DNA of 38,927 nt from Scytonema sp. UIC 10036 (lineage in GTDB: Bacteria; Cyanobacteriota; Cyanobacteriia; Cyanobacteriales; Nostocaceae). Position numbers and translations under genes: made by a program. The DNA is taken from contig NZ_WJFC01000118.1 in NCBI RefSeq assembly GCF_009725235.1, positions 1-38,927 of the forward strand. The letters are read 5' to 3'. Shown here one piece after another: positions 15,601-22,919 of the stretch. Within the stretch, counting starts at the first letter, position 1; each line of letters opens with the position of its first letter. The notes under the pieces were generated by a model that ran no database searches, was not told where the DNA came from, and saw only the letters and a program-made list of their open reading frames with translations.

Positions 15601-17132
15601 GCGATCGCAAGCAAGTAGAAAAGATGAAAGATGAGTTTGTTTCTGTAGTCAGTCACGAACTCCGCACACCCCTAACATCGATTCATGGCTCTTTAGGAAT
15701 GTTAGCAAGCAATTTGATTAAGCCAGAATCAGAACAAGGGAAACGCTTGCTACAAATTGCTGTTGACAGTACCGAACGTTTGGTAAGGTTAATCAATGAC
15801 GTTTTGGATATTGAGCGCATTGAATCCGGCAAAGTCAAGATGGAAAAACAAACTTGTAATGTTGCCGATTTGATAAAAGAAGCAGTGAACATTATACAGC
15901 CACTAGCTGACAAAGCCGAAGTGAAGCTATCAGTTTCTAGCATAGATCGGAATGTATGGGCAGACTTAGATCGGATTGTTCAAACATTAACGAATTTGCT
16001 CAGTAATGCCATTAAATTTTCTACTTCTGGTTCTACAGTTTGGTTAAGTGCAGAAATGGGTAATGGGCATCAGGCAAAGGGCAAAGGAGAAATTGTACCT
16101 CCATCTCCCCAGGTTTTATTTACAGTTAGGGATACAGGAAGGGGTATTCCATCCGATAAACTTGATAGTATTTTTGAGCGCTTCCAGCAAGTTGATTCCT
16201 CAGATTCTCGCAATCATGATGGAACTGGTTTGGGTTTGGCAATTTGTCGAAGCATAGTGCAACAGCATGGCGGGTGTATTTGGGTGGAAAGTACCTTAGG
16301 TGAGGGTAGTTCTTTCTATTTCACCCTTCCCGTGTCTTCAAGTTCTCCCGTCTCCGTGTCTCCATCTCCCCATCTACCTTTGGTGCTTGTATGTGATGAT
16401 GAAATGGAAATTCGCAACCAAATCCAGAATCTTCTAGAAAATCGGCGTTATCGTGTCATTACTGTAGGTTCTGGAGAAGCGGCGATCGCAGCTGCATCTA
16501 CAGAACGTCCGGATGTGATTTTACTAGATTTGCTGATGCCTGGGATGAATGGTTGGGAAGTGATAGCAGCATTAAAGGAACAACCCGAAACTCAAGACAT
16601 TCCCATTGTAATTTGCAGTGTTTGCACACCTACTAGGAAACACAAACCCAGTAAAGATTTTGTTGATTGGGTGAGCAAACCATTGGAGGAAAAATCGCTT
16701 TTTGAATCTCTTAAGCAAGCACTGATGAATAATTCCAGACGAGTGTGCGTTTTGCTTGTCGAAGATGATAGCAATTTGGCAGAAGTACTTGTTACTTTAT
16801 TGGAGCAGCATAATATTGACACATATCTGGCAAAAACTGGGAAAGAAGCAATTCGTCTCAGCCAAGAAATTAATCCTGACTTGCTAGTTCTCGATCTCGT
16901 TTTGCCTGAAGGTGATGGATTTACTGTTGTAGAGTGGTTGAAACAGCACAGTCGTCTCTATAAAATCCCTTTAATGGTATATTCAGCAAAAGAACTTGAT
17001 GATTCCGAGAGACAACGTCTCAATTTAGGGCATACTGAAATTTTGAAAAAAGGTCAGGTGACAGCACTAGAGTTTGAGCAAAGAGTAATGGACTTACTTC
17101 AGCGTATGACTTCTAGGAATTATGAATTATGA
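12693..17132 (+). CDS. Multidomain hybrid histidine kinase with an N-terminal OmpR-type DNA-binding regulator
   Basis: 1479 residues without membrane spans. Domains in order: receiver 1 with D51 (VLDVILP); OmpR-type winged helix (~128-228, LTPKEYGLLELFM, RTHIKGLRQKL, ETVYGIGYRL); Hpt with H294 in AHTLAGSLG; a degenerate receiver (~370-490); receiver 3 with D547; GAF (~665-803); coiled coil; PAS (~856-970); HisKA with H988 in SHELRTPL; HATPase with NLLSNAIKFS, DTGRGIP and GTGLGLAI (~1102-1185); receiver 4 with D1279; receiver 5 with D1401. All phosphorelay components plus a DNA-binding output are in one chain, so it may sense, relay and regulate transcription itself. The signal is probably a soluble ligand or chromophore bound by GAF or PAS; the sequence does not say which. 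The stop codon lies in the AATTATG repeat. A single-receiver gene follows 59 bases later. Confidence 0.92.
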   Translation: MKILVVEDDQLVAHALAAVLNNQNYVVEVASDGQAAWDLIESFDYDLIVLDVILPKIDGISLCRQIRSKGLRMPILLLTGCDSSHEKAIGLDAGADDYLVKPFDEEELVARIRALLRRGSVASQPVLASGDLRLDPISCEVTYGEEHLSLTPKEYGLLELFMRNSRRVFSCGMILEHLWSYEDTPGEEAVRTHIKGLRQKLKSVGAPGDLIETVYGIGYRLRQQAEVKQGEDSVLSLPKEQPIQQQTLQGIAAVWNRFKGRVDEQVAVLEHAAAISTQKTLNQKLRKEAQKEAHTLAGSLGTFGFSLGSEIARKIEHLLKANKALTLAEKSEFASLVRQLRQEIEQNHHETLASSSQPQIDEHPLLLAIASNANQQTKQQATLAEQIEQEAGSWDLKVKIATSIEAARSLLYRENPSVVLIDLDVFPNYEDSFSLLAELSQRKPPVPALVFTEKSDFTNRLQVARSGGHFFLQKPMAIAQILEAVKQVLLDASHVEAHILAVDDDPKIGAVLQNLLSPWGIKVTYLENPQHFWKILEEIEPDLLILDVEIPEINGIEICQVVRNDPHWSELPILFLTVHNDANIVNQVFSVGADDFVSKPIVGPELVTRIINRLEKRKLRQRIAETQANKATIVKDSIYQKSLQTRVKQQATVAQLGQSALSGTDLSSLMKEAVALVVENLEVEYCKILELLPEENVMILRAGVGWNQELVGQAIISSQNSGAGYTLLVQQPVIVEDLRTETRFSSSFLLQDHGIISGLSVPIPKRNSSYGVIGAYACKKQTFTQDDIHFVQSIANVLSAAIERQNSEEVLRKAKDELELRVAKRTAELMRANEQLQSELNERQRTQEELRNSQTRFSGIVSIADDAIICIDGNQRITLFNQGAEKIFSYSAEEALGQSLDILLPTRYTNVHSQYVSDFGRSAKVSRRMGERREIYGRRKDGSEFPAEASISKLMLKDETIYTVYLQDVSDRKQVEKMKDEFVSVVSHELRTPLTSIHGSLGMLASNLIKPESEQGKRLLQIAVDSTERLVRLINDVLDIERIESGKVKMEKQTCNVADLIKEAVNIIQPLADKAEVKLSVSSIDRNVWADLDRIVQTLTNLLSNAIKFSTSGSTVWLSAEMGNGHQAKGKGEIVPPSPQVLFTVRDTGRGIPSDKLDSIFERFQQVDSSDSRNHDGTGLGLAICRSIVQQHGGCIWVESTLGEGSSFYFTLPVSSSSPVSVSPSPHLPLVLVCDDEMEIRNQIQNLLENRRYRVITVGSGEAAIAAASTERPDVILLDLLMPGMNGWEVIAALKEQPETQDIPIVICSVCTPTRKHKPSKDFVDWVSKPLEEKSLFESLKQALMNNSRRVCVLLVEDDSNLAEVLVTLLEQHNIDTYLAKTGKEAIRLSQEINPDLLVLDLVLPEGDGFTVVEWLKQHSRLYKIPLMVYSAKELDDSERQRLNLGHTEILKKGQVTALEFEQRVMDLLQRMTSRNYEL

Positions 17133-17145
17133 ATTATGAATTATG
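17118..17145. repeat. (AATTATG)4 heptamer repeat
   Basis: Four exact units overlap the end of the hybrid kinase gene, encoding its last residues (NYEL) and its TGA at 17130-17132. An AT-rich AAATTAAATA stretch follows up to the next gene. Confidence 0.9.
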
Positions 17146-17191
17146 AAAAAAAAATTAAATAAATTAAATAAATTAAAAAAAGGTGAAAAAT

Positions 17192-17572
17192 ATGGTAACA
17201 AAGCGAATTTTGGTAGTTGACAATGAAGAATACATTCAAGAAGTTACCAAAATTTGTTTGGAAACGGTAGCAGGTTGGGAAGTCGTGACGGCTGGTTCTG
17301 GTAAGGAAGGCATTAGCAAAGCTCAAGATTACCAACCAGATGCTATCTTGCTAGATGTCATGATGCCTGATATGGATGGTCCAACAACTTTTGAAAAGCT
17401 ACAAGAAAATCCTGCAACAAAAGCCATTCCTGTGATATTGCTAACGGCAAAAATACAAGCATCCGATCGCCGTCGCTATGCTCAAATGGGTATAAAGACT
17501 GCGATCGCTAAACCTTTTAATCCTTTAGAATTAGCTGGGCAAGTTGCTGAAGCCCTTGGTTGGGCGCTCTAG
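17192..17572 (+). CDS. Single-domain response regulator (CheY-like)
   Basis: A 126-residue stand-alone receiver: RILVVDNEEYIQEV at the N-terminus with the acidic pocket, phospho-acceptor Asp in AILLDVMMPDMDG, the conserved Thr in VILLTAK and Lys in IAKPFNP. There is no output domain, so it should act by binding a partner protein or as an intermediate in a phosphorelay. The ATG at 17192 is placed well behind AAAGGTGA; an upstream GTG at 17183 would add three residues and is less likely. It follows the hybrid kinase in the same direction with a short gap and is probably co-transcribed; the kinase is its likely phosphate donor, which is inference. Confidence 0.93.
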   Translation: MVTKRILVVDNEEYIQEVTKICLETVAGWEVVTAGSGKEGISKAQDYQPDAILLDVMMPDMDGPTTFEKLQENPATKAIPVILLTAKIQASDRRRYAQMGIKTAIAKPFNPLELAGQVAEALGWAL

Positions 17573-17669
17573 ATTTTTGGAACAGAAATACCTTAATGAA
17601 AAGTCAGCCGCTCGATAAAGTCTACTCAGATCTGCTCACGTATGAGCAAGTCTATTCAACCAGAAAGAT

Positions 17670-17850
17670 AGCGGTCAATCTTTCCTACCTTGAAGGGTTC
17701 ACACCTTCACAGACTGATGGAGAGTCGGACTCTCGTGCTGATGCCGAAGCTTTGGAAATCCAAAATTTCCGGTGTTCGCTAAGCTGTCACCAGTAGAACC
17801 TGTTAGATTAGGCAAGCCGAACCAAGCATGACGAGAACCGATCTTCAAGT
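17670..17850 (-). ncRNA. Candidate right-end guide RNA of the TnpB-related element
   Basis: The 3' end of the TnpB-related gene and the bases beyond it are strongly structured. The stems are GGAAAT/ATTTCC (17754-17770), a GAGAGTC/GACTCTC hairpin with one-base loop (17720-17734) and GAAGG/CCTTC (17692-17708). The scaffold then ends in TTCAA at 17690 on the minus strand. TnpB guide RNAs overlap the gene's 3' end and finish at the element's right end, with the guide taken from flanking DNA. The predicted guide is minus-strand 17689-17670, GGTAGGAAAGATTGACCGCT. Limits and function are inferred. Confidence 0.45.
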
Positions 17851-19306
17851 AATGCTTATTGAATCTCTGCCAATATGCAAAGACGTGCTGACGAGCTTCG
17901 GGGCGAATCGAAGTCTGAAAGGCGTATCTCGCTGGCATTTTTTCATAGTAAATTCCCATTCCACGACGCGCTAAAACTAGACCAGCCGCGCTATCGCTTC
18001 CCATACCATAACGACGCATATATTTGACGACGCCGATTTGGGAGGAATACTTGGGACTAACCTCAATCACTTTGATGCCTAATTTTAAGCATCGCGCTTT
18101 TAACAATTCAAAGAATTTAGCATAAGCAAAACCGGATAACATCCGATTGTACTTGCGACCCCTGGAAAATTGTTTCTTCTTCTGGGAGAAGTCTAACTTT
18201 TCAATGACAATTGGTTTTAAAGTGGCCAATGCTCTAGCAGTCAGTTCAGTAATAGCATTGGCTAATCGGGCTTCTGTTTGTTCTGTGGAACAGGAGTGTA
18301 AATCTAAATCAATATGACCCCATGCTACGGGATTTCCATGGCGATTAGTTGCACACCAGCCGATAGCTCCGGGATTAATGTCTAAGCCAATACAGCCCCA
18401 TGATTTATCATTACTAGTAATAGAAAAGTTGACGCTTGCAGTGATGGCGACTACCCAAAACCCTTTTTGATTAAGGCTAAACACATAGGTCAAAGCGGTG
18501 TTTAATGCCCAAGCTGTCAGGATGTTGTCGTATCCATATTGGTTAATTTTGTAAAGTGGTAAAGTACAATATTCCCCATATGTCTCCTCTAAAAAATAAG
18601 GAACACGAATTTTTAGACTTGGGATGATACCCGGTGTGAGTTGACAGATTTGATTGCTGTTAGTTTCGTGAGTACTCCCGACAAATGGAATTTTGCCTAA
18701 GTTCCCCAAATTGACTTTGATACCTCGTTTGATGACTTGAGATCTGCGCTCTTGTAACATCCGCAATTGACGCTTTTTCTGATGGAACTGGAGTTTAGTT
18801 AATTGTAAGTAAGTCTTGCCATGCGGCTGACCATTAATCGGACAGGCGTCATCAAATTCCGCCTTTTTCTTCAGTGATGGTACTTTCTTTGACTGACCAT
18901 CTTTAGTTTTTTGAGGAGACTTGATGGCTTTATTAAACTTCTCTACGGCAGAGGCATATTCTCGGTGATTCTTGAGTCGTTTGTTCAACCGTTCAATTTC
19001 TGCCTTAACTGATTTGATTTTGGCATCCAGGATATCAATGTGTCTTTTCTGACATTTAATAGCTGACTCTAACTCACCTGTCACAAAATTAATCACACTG
19101 TTGGCATGGCGCTTGTTGACTCTAAAAGTGTTTTGAATTAAGGAATTTAACTTCTCCTTTTTCATATCACTTTGTAAGCCCTCTAATGCCATAAGGGACA
19201 TCTCAGATGCTATAGGTGAGAACTGCTCTAACATCTTGAGCGGAGCTATTTCACCTGTTAAATTATTATCAATCTGAGTGACATAAGTTTGATAAACTTG
19301 AGGCAT
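17699..19306 (-). CDS. TnpB-related RuvC-like protein lacking the zinc finger
   Basis: A 535-residue member of the IS200/IS605 accessory TnpB-related group. The N-terminal half is basic and coiled-coil-like (KRHIDILDAKIKSVKAEIER, then a Lys-rich loop ~130-150). The RuvC-like core follows: D309 in IGLDINPGAIG, E369 in PIVIEKLDF, D438 in YGMGSDSAAGLVLARRG. In ordinary TnpB a CxxC...CxxC zinc ribbon lies between motifs II and III; here IEVSPKYSSQIGVVKYMRRYG occupies that place without cysteines, as I recall for this subgroup. The last ~65 residues (from about YAFQTSIRPE) look like translated RNA scaffold. No TnpA is adjacent. All three acidic residues are present, so nuclease activity is possible. 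The ATG at 19306 lacks a strong ribosome site. Confidence 0.82.
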   Translation of the reverse strand: MPQVYQTYVTQIDNNLTGEIAPLKMLEQFSPIASEMSLMALEGLQSDMKKEKLNSLIQNTFRVNKRHANSVINFVTGELESAIKCQKRHIDILDAKIKSVKAEIERLNKRLKNHREYASAVEKFNKAIKSPQKTKDGQSKKVPSLKKKAEFDDACPINGQPHGKTYLQLTKLQFHQKKRQLRMLQERRSQVIKRGIKVNLGNLGKIPFVGSTHETNSNQICQLTPGIIPSLKIRVPYFLEETYGEYCTLPLYKINQYGYDNILTAWALNTALTYVFSLNQKGFWVVAITASVNFSITSNDKSWGCIGLDINPGAIGWCATNRHGNPVAWGHIDLDLHSCSTEQTEARLANAITELTARALATLKPIVIEKLDFSQKKKQFSRGRKYNRMLSGFAYAKFFELLKARCLKLGIKVIEVSPKYSSQIGVVKYMRRYGMGSDSAAGLVLARRGMGIYYEKMPARYAFQTSIRPEARQHVFAYWQRFNKHYLKIGSRHAWFGLPNLTGSTGDSLANTGNFGFPKLRHQHESPTLHQSVKV

Positions 19307-19942
19307 TTATTTAATACCCTCAATTATATTTAGACGGCCCATTAATTAATTTTTGTTTTTTTTGCCAATGGCACCCTATAATCAGCGTCGAAAAGACTGT
19401 TATTAGTTCAAGCTCCGATTGAACTAATTCAAGTTCAAATGATCTTGACTCATTTGACTTATTTATAATTACTACCTCTACCTCGAATTTTTCACAGCCA
19501 GCGTTTCTTGCGCTTTCTATAGATGCCAGTGTAAATTAATGCGAGTCAGAAAGTCAACGTGACATCCATTAACAAATATTAAGGTTTGTTCATTTCTGGT
19601 AATCCTTTCCCTTGAAGTTAACGAGGTCAACGAACCTCCTCAAAAAGGGGAGCATTGGGTAGGATTGGCTAGTAATTAAGTGACAGTTACTAGCCCCACC
19701 TCGTTCCCAGCCTCAGGCTGGGAATGCCTAAGTAGAGGCTCCGCTTCCTGGATCGCTCTACAGAGCCTCGCTGACTGCATTCTATACCTCTGGCTGGGAA
19801 CGAGAGAGTACTTTTGGGAGGGACGTCACCCACCATTAACCAGCAGTATCCTCAAAGAAGTCAGGGATCTGGATACCATGAATTTTCACAAATTAGATAG
19901 GATTGCTATAGGAATTACTCACGATTGAGAATCTGAAAAAAC
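19307..19942. other. Long intergenic region with element left end and a MITE-like repeat
   Basis: About 636 bases without a convincing gene. The left part should contain the left end of the TnpB-related element, whose boundary I cannot place. Bases 19400-19470 are AT-rich with repeated TTGACTCATTTGACTT-like and TTCAAGTTCAAA pieces. The right part holds the 105-bp inverted-repeat element at 19700-19804. An open frame at 19680-19928 is mostly that repeat and is rejected as a gene. Confidence 0.6.
19700..19804. mobile_element. MITE-like element with 13-bp terminal inverted repeats
   Basis: The segment begins with CTCGTTCCCAGCC and ends with its exact reverse complement GGCTGGGAACGAG (19792-19804). 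Inside is a GCCTCAGGC hairpin and a GAGGCTCCGC stretch. A shorter relative is at 26394-26442 and a fragment near 12404. There is no coding capacity. The size, termini and recurrence fit a non-autonomous mobile repeat; no target duplication is evident. Confidence 0.7.
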
Positions 19943-20524
19943 ATGGCAATTCTCAGTTTACCACCCACCCTAGAGTTGCAAATTAATCTAACTGACGAGC
20001 AGTTTTTTCAACTCTGTCAGAACAATAGAGACTTGCGATTTGAGCGCACTGCCAATGGAGAACTAATCATTATGCCCCCAACAGGAGGAGAGACAAGCGA
20101 TCGGAACGCTGATTTAACCTATCAACTTCGAGGTTGGAACCGTCAGAGCAATTTAGGCAAATCCTTTGATTCTTCTGGAGGTTTTAAATTACCCAACGGC
20201 GCGGATCGCTCTCCCGATGCGTCTTGGATTAAGATAGAACGCTGGGCAGCTTTGACTGTAGAAGAAAGGGAAAAGTTTTTGCCCCTATGTCCCGATTTTG
20301 TTGTGGAATTGAGATCGCCAAGCGACTCATTGGAAAAACTGCAAGCCAAAATGCAAGAATATATTGATAACGGAGCAAGGCTGGGTTGGTTAATCGACCC
20401 AAAGCGAAAAGTAGTAGAGATATATCGACCCAATCAAAAAGTAGAAGTTCGACCATCGCCGACAACACTATCTGGTGAGGATGTGTTACCTGGTTTTGTC
20501 TTAGATTTATCACCGATTTTGTAA
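19943..20524 (+). CDS. Uma2 family (DUF820) putative endonuclease
   Basis: A 193-residue Uma2 protein. It begins with LPPTLELQINLTDEQFFQLC and has the family's LIIMPPTGGETSDRNADLTY segment, RSPDASWIKIERW and the active-site-like strand FVVELRSPSDSLEKLQAKMQEY, which supplies E and K in the PD-(D/E)XK pattern. The end, GARLGWLIDPKRKVVEIYRP, is typical. All expected motif residues are present, unlike in the Uma2 gene at 9991. Start ATG at 19943 gives the usual N-terminus. The role of the family is unknown; members are often near mobile DNA, as here. Confidence 0.92.
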   Translation: MAILSLPPTLELQINLTDEQFFQLCQNNRDLRFERTANGELIIMPPTGGETSDRNADLTYQLRGWNRQSNLGKSFDSSGGFKLPNGADRSPDASWIKIERWAALTVEEREKFLPLCPDFVVELRSPSDSLEKLQAKMQEYIDNGARLGWLIDPKRKVVEIYRPNQKVEVRPSPTTLSGEDVLPGFVLDLSPIL

Positions 20525-20723
20525 TTACCCTAGAACGAACAGCGTATACCAAAACGGTTGGCGGCTTCAGCGCCGATTGAGAACTCGATTGTCAGAAGCA
20601 CTGGGTGAAGACGTTGAGCGTATGCGCGATGCTGTTGTTGTTTGCTATTGGTGGGATTAATTCTATCAGTCGTTGTATTTGAATTGCTACGATGGTATCA
20701 GAATATTGCACAGTATCTAAATT

Positions 20724-20990
20724 ATGGCAAAGCAGGAGGCTCCACTCACTGGAGAAGCACTCATTAAGGAAGTCTGTCGGCGGATTCGGGTAGCCCGCAG
20801 CTATTGGGATGCTCACAACAACGCCGCCTGTCGGGGTGAACGCGATCGCGCTCTAGCCCTCTACAACACTCTAACCAAGGAACAAAAAGAGCAAATACCG
20901 CAAGTGTTGCGCGTATGGCTGCGCTATCGAAGTGAGAAGTATTTTGGCGCACACCGAACACCGCCTAAATCGCCACGAAAATCAAAATAA
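20724..20990 (+). CDS. Small conserved-looking hypothetical protein
   Basis: An 88-residue basic protein: EALIKEVCRRIRVARSYWDA, NAACRGERDRALALYNTLTK, QIPQVLRVWLRYRSEKYFG, ending in a Lys/Arg/Pro-rich tail. The composition is that of a small helical protein, possibly nucleic-acid binding because of its charge, which is a guess. The ATG at 20724 has no clear ribosome site. I believe similar small proteins occur across filamentous cyanobacteria but cannot name a family. Confidence 0.6.
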   Translation: MAKQEAPLTGEALIKEVCRRIRVARSYWDAHNNAACRGERDRALALYNTLTKEQKEQIPQVLRVWLRYRSEKYFGAHRTPPKSPRKSK

Positions 20991-21314
20991 CCCCCACTAG
21001 GTAATTTATTGTGGTTGCGATTTTATCTGAATGACCCACAACAGCAATGACTTTTGCATGGGTCAACACTTGATGCATGGCATTGTCATTCAATCTTAGG
21101 AGTGGCATCGTTATTATTCTTTACACTTAATTCTCAGCTTACCTCTTTATCTTCACAATTTCCTCAAAATTTTTTCTTACATTGAAATTGTAGTCAAAGT
21201 GAGGCTACCAACCATTATTCACAGACAAATATCTTACCATTTTTTATCTACTTTTTTGAGTTTTCTTCCTAGTTGATTACACATACAAAATGCTTGTCAG
21301 TACAGGAGAGCACT
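20991..21314. other. Intergenic region, nothing recognised
   Basis: About 320 AT-rich bases between two plus-strand small genes. It should carry the promoter of the gene at 21315. There is a TTGACT-free, T-rich stretch around 21120-21180 and no repeat or RNA structure that I could support. Confidence 0.5.
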
Positions 21315-21488
21315 ATGACAACCGACAACAAATTCCGCACAATAGTTCAAGCAATTGCAGACGGCATTCAACAAGTAACTCGATATATCGTTGGTGCTGC
21401 TGTGAGAGTATTTGGTCCTAGAGATGACAATTATCCAGAAATAGGAGTTCATCCATTTGAAGGCGAGATAAAAAAGGATAAAGGATGA
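21315..21488 (+). CDS. Small conserved hypothetical protein (57 aa)
   Basis: Starts at the ATG preceded by AGGAGAG, giving MTTDNKFRTIVQAIADGIQQ, then VTRYIVGAAVRVFGPRDDNY and PEIGVHPFEGEIKKDKG. A longer reading from 21273 has no support. A short amphipathic helix (residues ~12-32) may associate with membranes. Proteins of this type are, to my memory, common in Nostocales, and carry doubtful functional names in databases; I assign none. The stop codon lies at the left arm of a bidirectional terminator. Confidence 0.7.
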   Translation: MTTDNKFRTIVQAIADGIQQVTRYIVGAAVRVFGPRDDNYPEIGVHPFEGEIKKDKG

Positions 21489-21532
21489 AGTATGAAGGGG
21501 GTAAAGGTGAAGTATGAAAAACTTTATCCTTT
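21473..21532. terminator. Inverted repeat between convergent genes, likely bidirectional terminator
   Basis: AAAGGATAAAG at 21473-21483 and CTTTATCCTTT at 21522-21532 are perfect complements. They lie between the end of the plus-strand gene (21488) and the end of the minus-strand gene (21537). The loop is about 38 bases. Confidence 0.6.
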
Positions 21533-21536
21533 ATCT

Positions 21537-21998
21537 TTAGTGGGGACGCATTGCTTCTCGACCAAGAATGAACATTCCTGCTACACCCAAGCAAACAAAC
21601 CAAACATACTGATACCAATACTTTGCAATTTGCTGAACCGTATTCAATTCAGGATGCAGTGTGTTCAAGTAAAGCAGCAGCACAACTGTCATCAACGCCC
21701 CAAATCCTACGAAACTTAAACCCACTTTAATTCGTGGCGATCGCAGTTCTACATCATTGATTGTCTCTAAGTCAATTTTTGCTACCTCTGTTAAAGACTC
21801 TTCTGCAACAGATGAAGCTGTTTCCACATTCCTTGCTATCTTAGGTGGTAATATCGGTACAAGTGCCGCTACAGCTGGGCGGCGCAACAAAGCCTCTGTA
21901 TCCCGCAGCACTTCTAATGGCTTGCGCGTGACTGGTGGTTCCGCAAAAGGAACTTTCTCTGAAGCAGTTTGAGTCGTAGATTGAGGTTCAAAATCCAT
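21537..21998 (-). CDS. Conserved membrane-anchored hypothetical protein
   Basis: A 153-residue protein. Residues 1-95 are polar, Pro- and Glu-rich and probably disordered, with LRDTEALLRRPAVAALVPIL as the only ordered-looking part. Two membrane helices follow: ~96-116 (VGLSFVGFGALMTVVLLLYL) and ~129-147 (VWFVCLGVAGMFILG). The topology places the N-terminal region and the short C-terminus on the same side, probably the cytoplasm. I know of no function. AGGCTATGG-type context at 21998 gives a plausible ATG, with a GAAAGG-like ribosome site just upstream. Confidence 0.75.
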   Translation of the reverse strand: MDFEPQSTTQTASEKVPFAEPPVTRKPLEVLRDTEALLRRPAVAALVPILPPKIARNVETASSVAEESLTEVAKIDLETINDVELRSPRIKVGLSFVGFGALMTVVLLLYLNTLHPELNTVQQIAKYWYQYVWFVCLGVAGMFILGREAMRPH

Positions 21999-22148
21999 AG
22001 CCTTTCAGGAGCGAGCAGCTAAATTTGGGGTAAGTGGCTGTATCTATTCTATTAATTGTCATTTGTCATTGGTCAATTGTCATTTGTAAGGATTGTGGTA
22101 ATTTTAATATTTCTTTACACTTCTGATTTTGTCTTCGCCTATCGCTTA

Positions 22149-22919
22149 TTAAACAAATAATTTAAATCGCATAAGTTGATTTTCTATTGCCTGGGGTAAA
22201 ATTTTACTAATTTCTTCACTGTCTTGAAATTGCAAGATTTGTCCCTTTTGTAAATCAAACGGAAACTGTCCTTGCAATTCAGGACGGTGCATTTGTGCTA
22301 GTAAAATTTGCTCATTTCTCTTACATTGAAGGGCATAGCCAATTTCAACACAAACATTTGGACTGGGCAGCAGTTGAGGGCTTTGCTGTCCATCTAAGCT
22401 TGTAATAGGTGTGGCATCCGCAATAAATAACAAACTCTTGTGGATTTTCCGCATCATTGTAGAATTCAATCGTAGAGGAGCATCTTTAGGTCGGTAAGAT
22501 TCAACAAAAGACAATGGGATGCGCGATCGCAAATTCAAAATCTCCAAACTTTGAAGCACTGCTTCTCGTAAAGCTTCACTTGCTACAGGGTACTCAATTT
22601 GATAGCATAAAAAAATGATGGGATCTAACTGTGCTAATAAAACTTGCTTGGTAAAATACATTTCATGACTGATTAAGTCAATATTAGACAAGCAGTAACC
22701 GCCACTTCCTTCAATATAAAATTCAATATTTTCTCCTTCCAAATAGCGCCCAAACCAAGTTGAGCTTTTTACTTGCTCAATATCTTCTAAAAAATCTGCC
22801 CTTAATCCTGTTTTTAAAAGACTTCTTTTACTAAGCCGCAGATCTGGCGGACGTTTTTCCAGTTCGTGAATTGGCTCATAATTTTCCAAGTACCATGCTC
22901 TCAGAGCAATAATTGACAT
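22149..22919 (-). CDS. Protein with a C-terminal TIR-like/nucleotide-binding module
   Basis: A 256-residue cytosolic protein. The N-terminal ~145 residues are unassigned. From ~155 the pattern matches the predicted TIR-like or deoxyribosyltransferase-like fold: MMRKIHKSLLFIADATPI (strand ending in A-D-x-T), then SPNVCVEIGYALQC, in which the P-N-x-x-x-E-x-G-x-A motif supplies the catalytic-type Glu, then EQILLAQM and FPFDLQKGQILQF. In TIR-like proteins that Glu cleaves NAD or binds nucleotides; here activity is untested. It is a single gene with no defence partner next to it. A function in nucleotide sensing is possible; the N-terminal part does not show an effector domain. Confidence 0.7.
   Translation of the reverse strand: MSIIALRAWYLENYEPIHELEKRPPDLRLSKRSLLKTGLRADFLEDIEQVKSSTWFGRYLEGENIEFYIEGSGGYCLSNIDLISHEMYFTKQVLLAQLDPIIFLCYQIEYPVASEALREAVLQSLEILNLRSRIPLSFVESYRPKDAPLRLNSTMMRKIHKSLLFIADATPITSLDGQQSPQLLPSPNVCVEIGYALQCKRNEQILLAQMHRPELQGQFPFDLQKGQILQFQDSEEISKILPQAIENQLMRFKLFV

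Noticed and set aside
17699..19306. Cas12k or a CRISPR-associated transposon
   Set aside because: No Tn7-like transposition genes, no CRISPR array, and the protein matches the TnpB-related layout instead.
19680..19928. 82-residue frame near the MITE-like element
   Set aside because: Most of it is the inverted-repeat element read as protein; no start signal.
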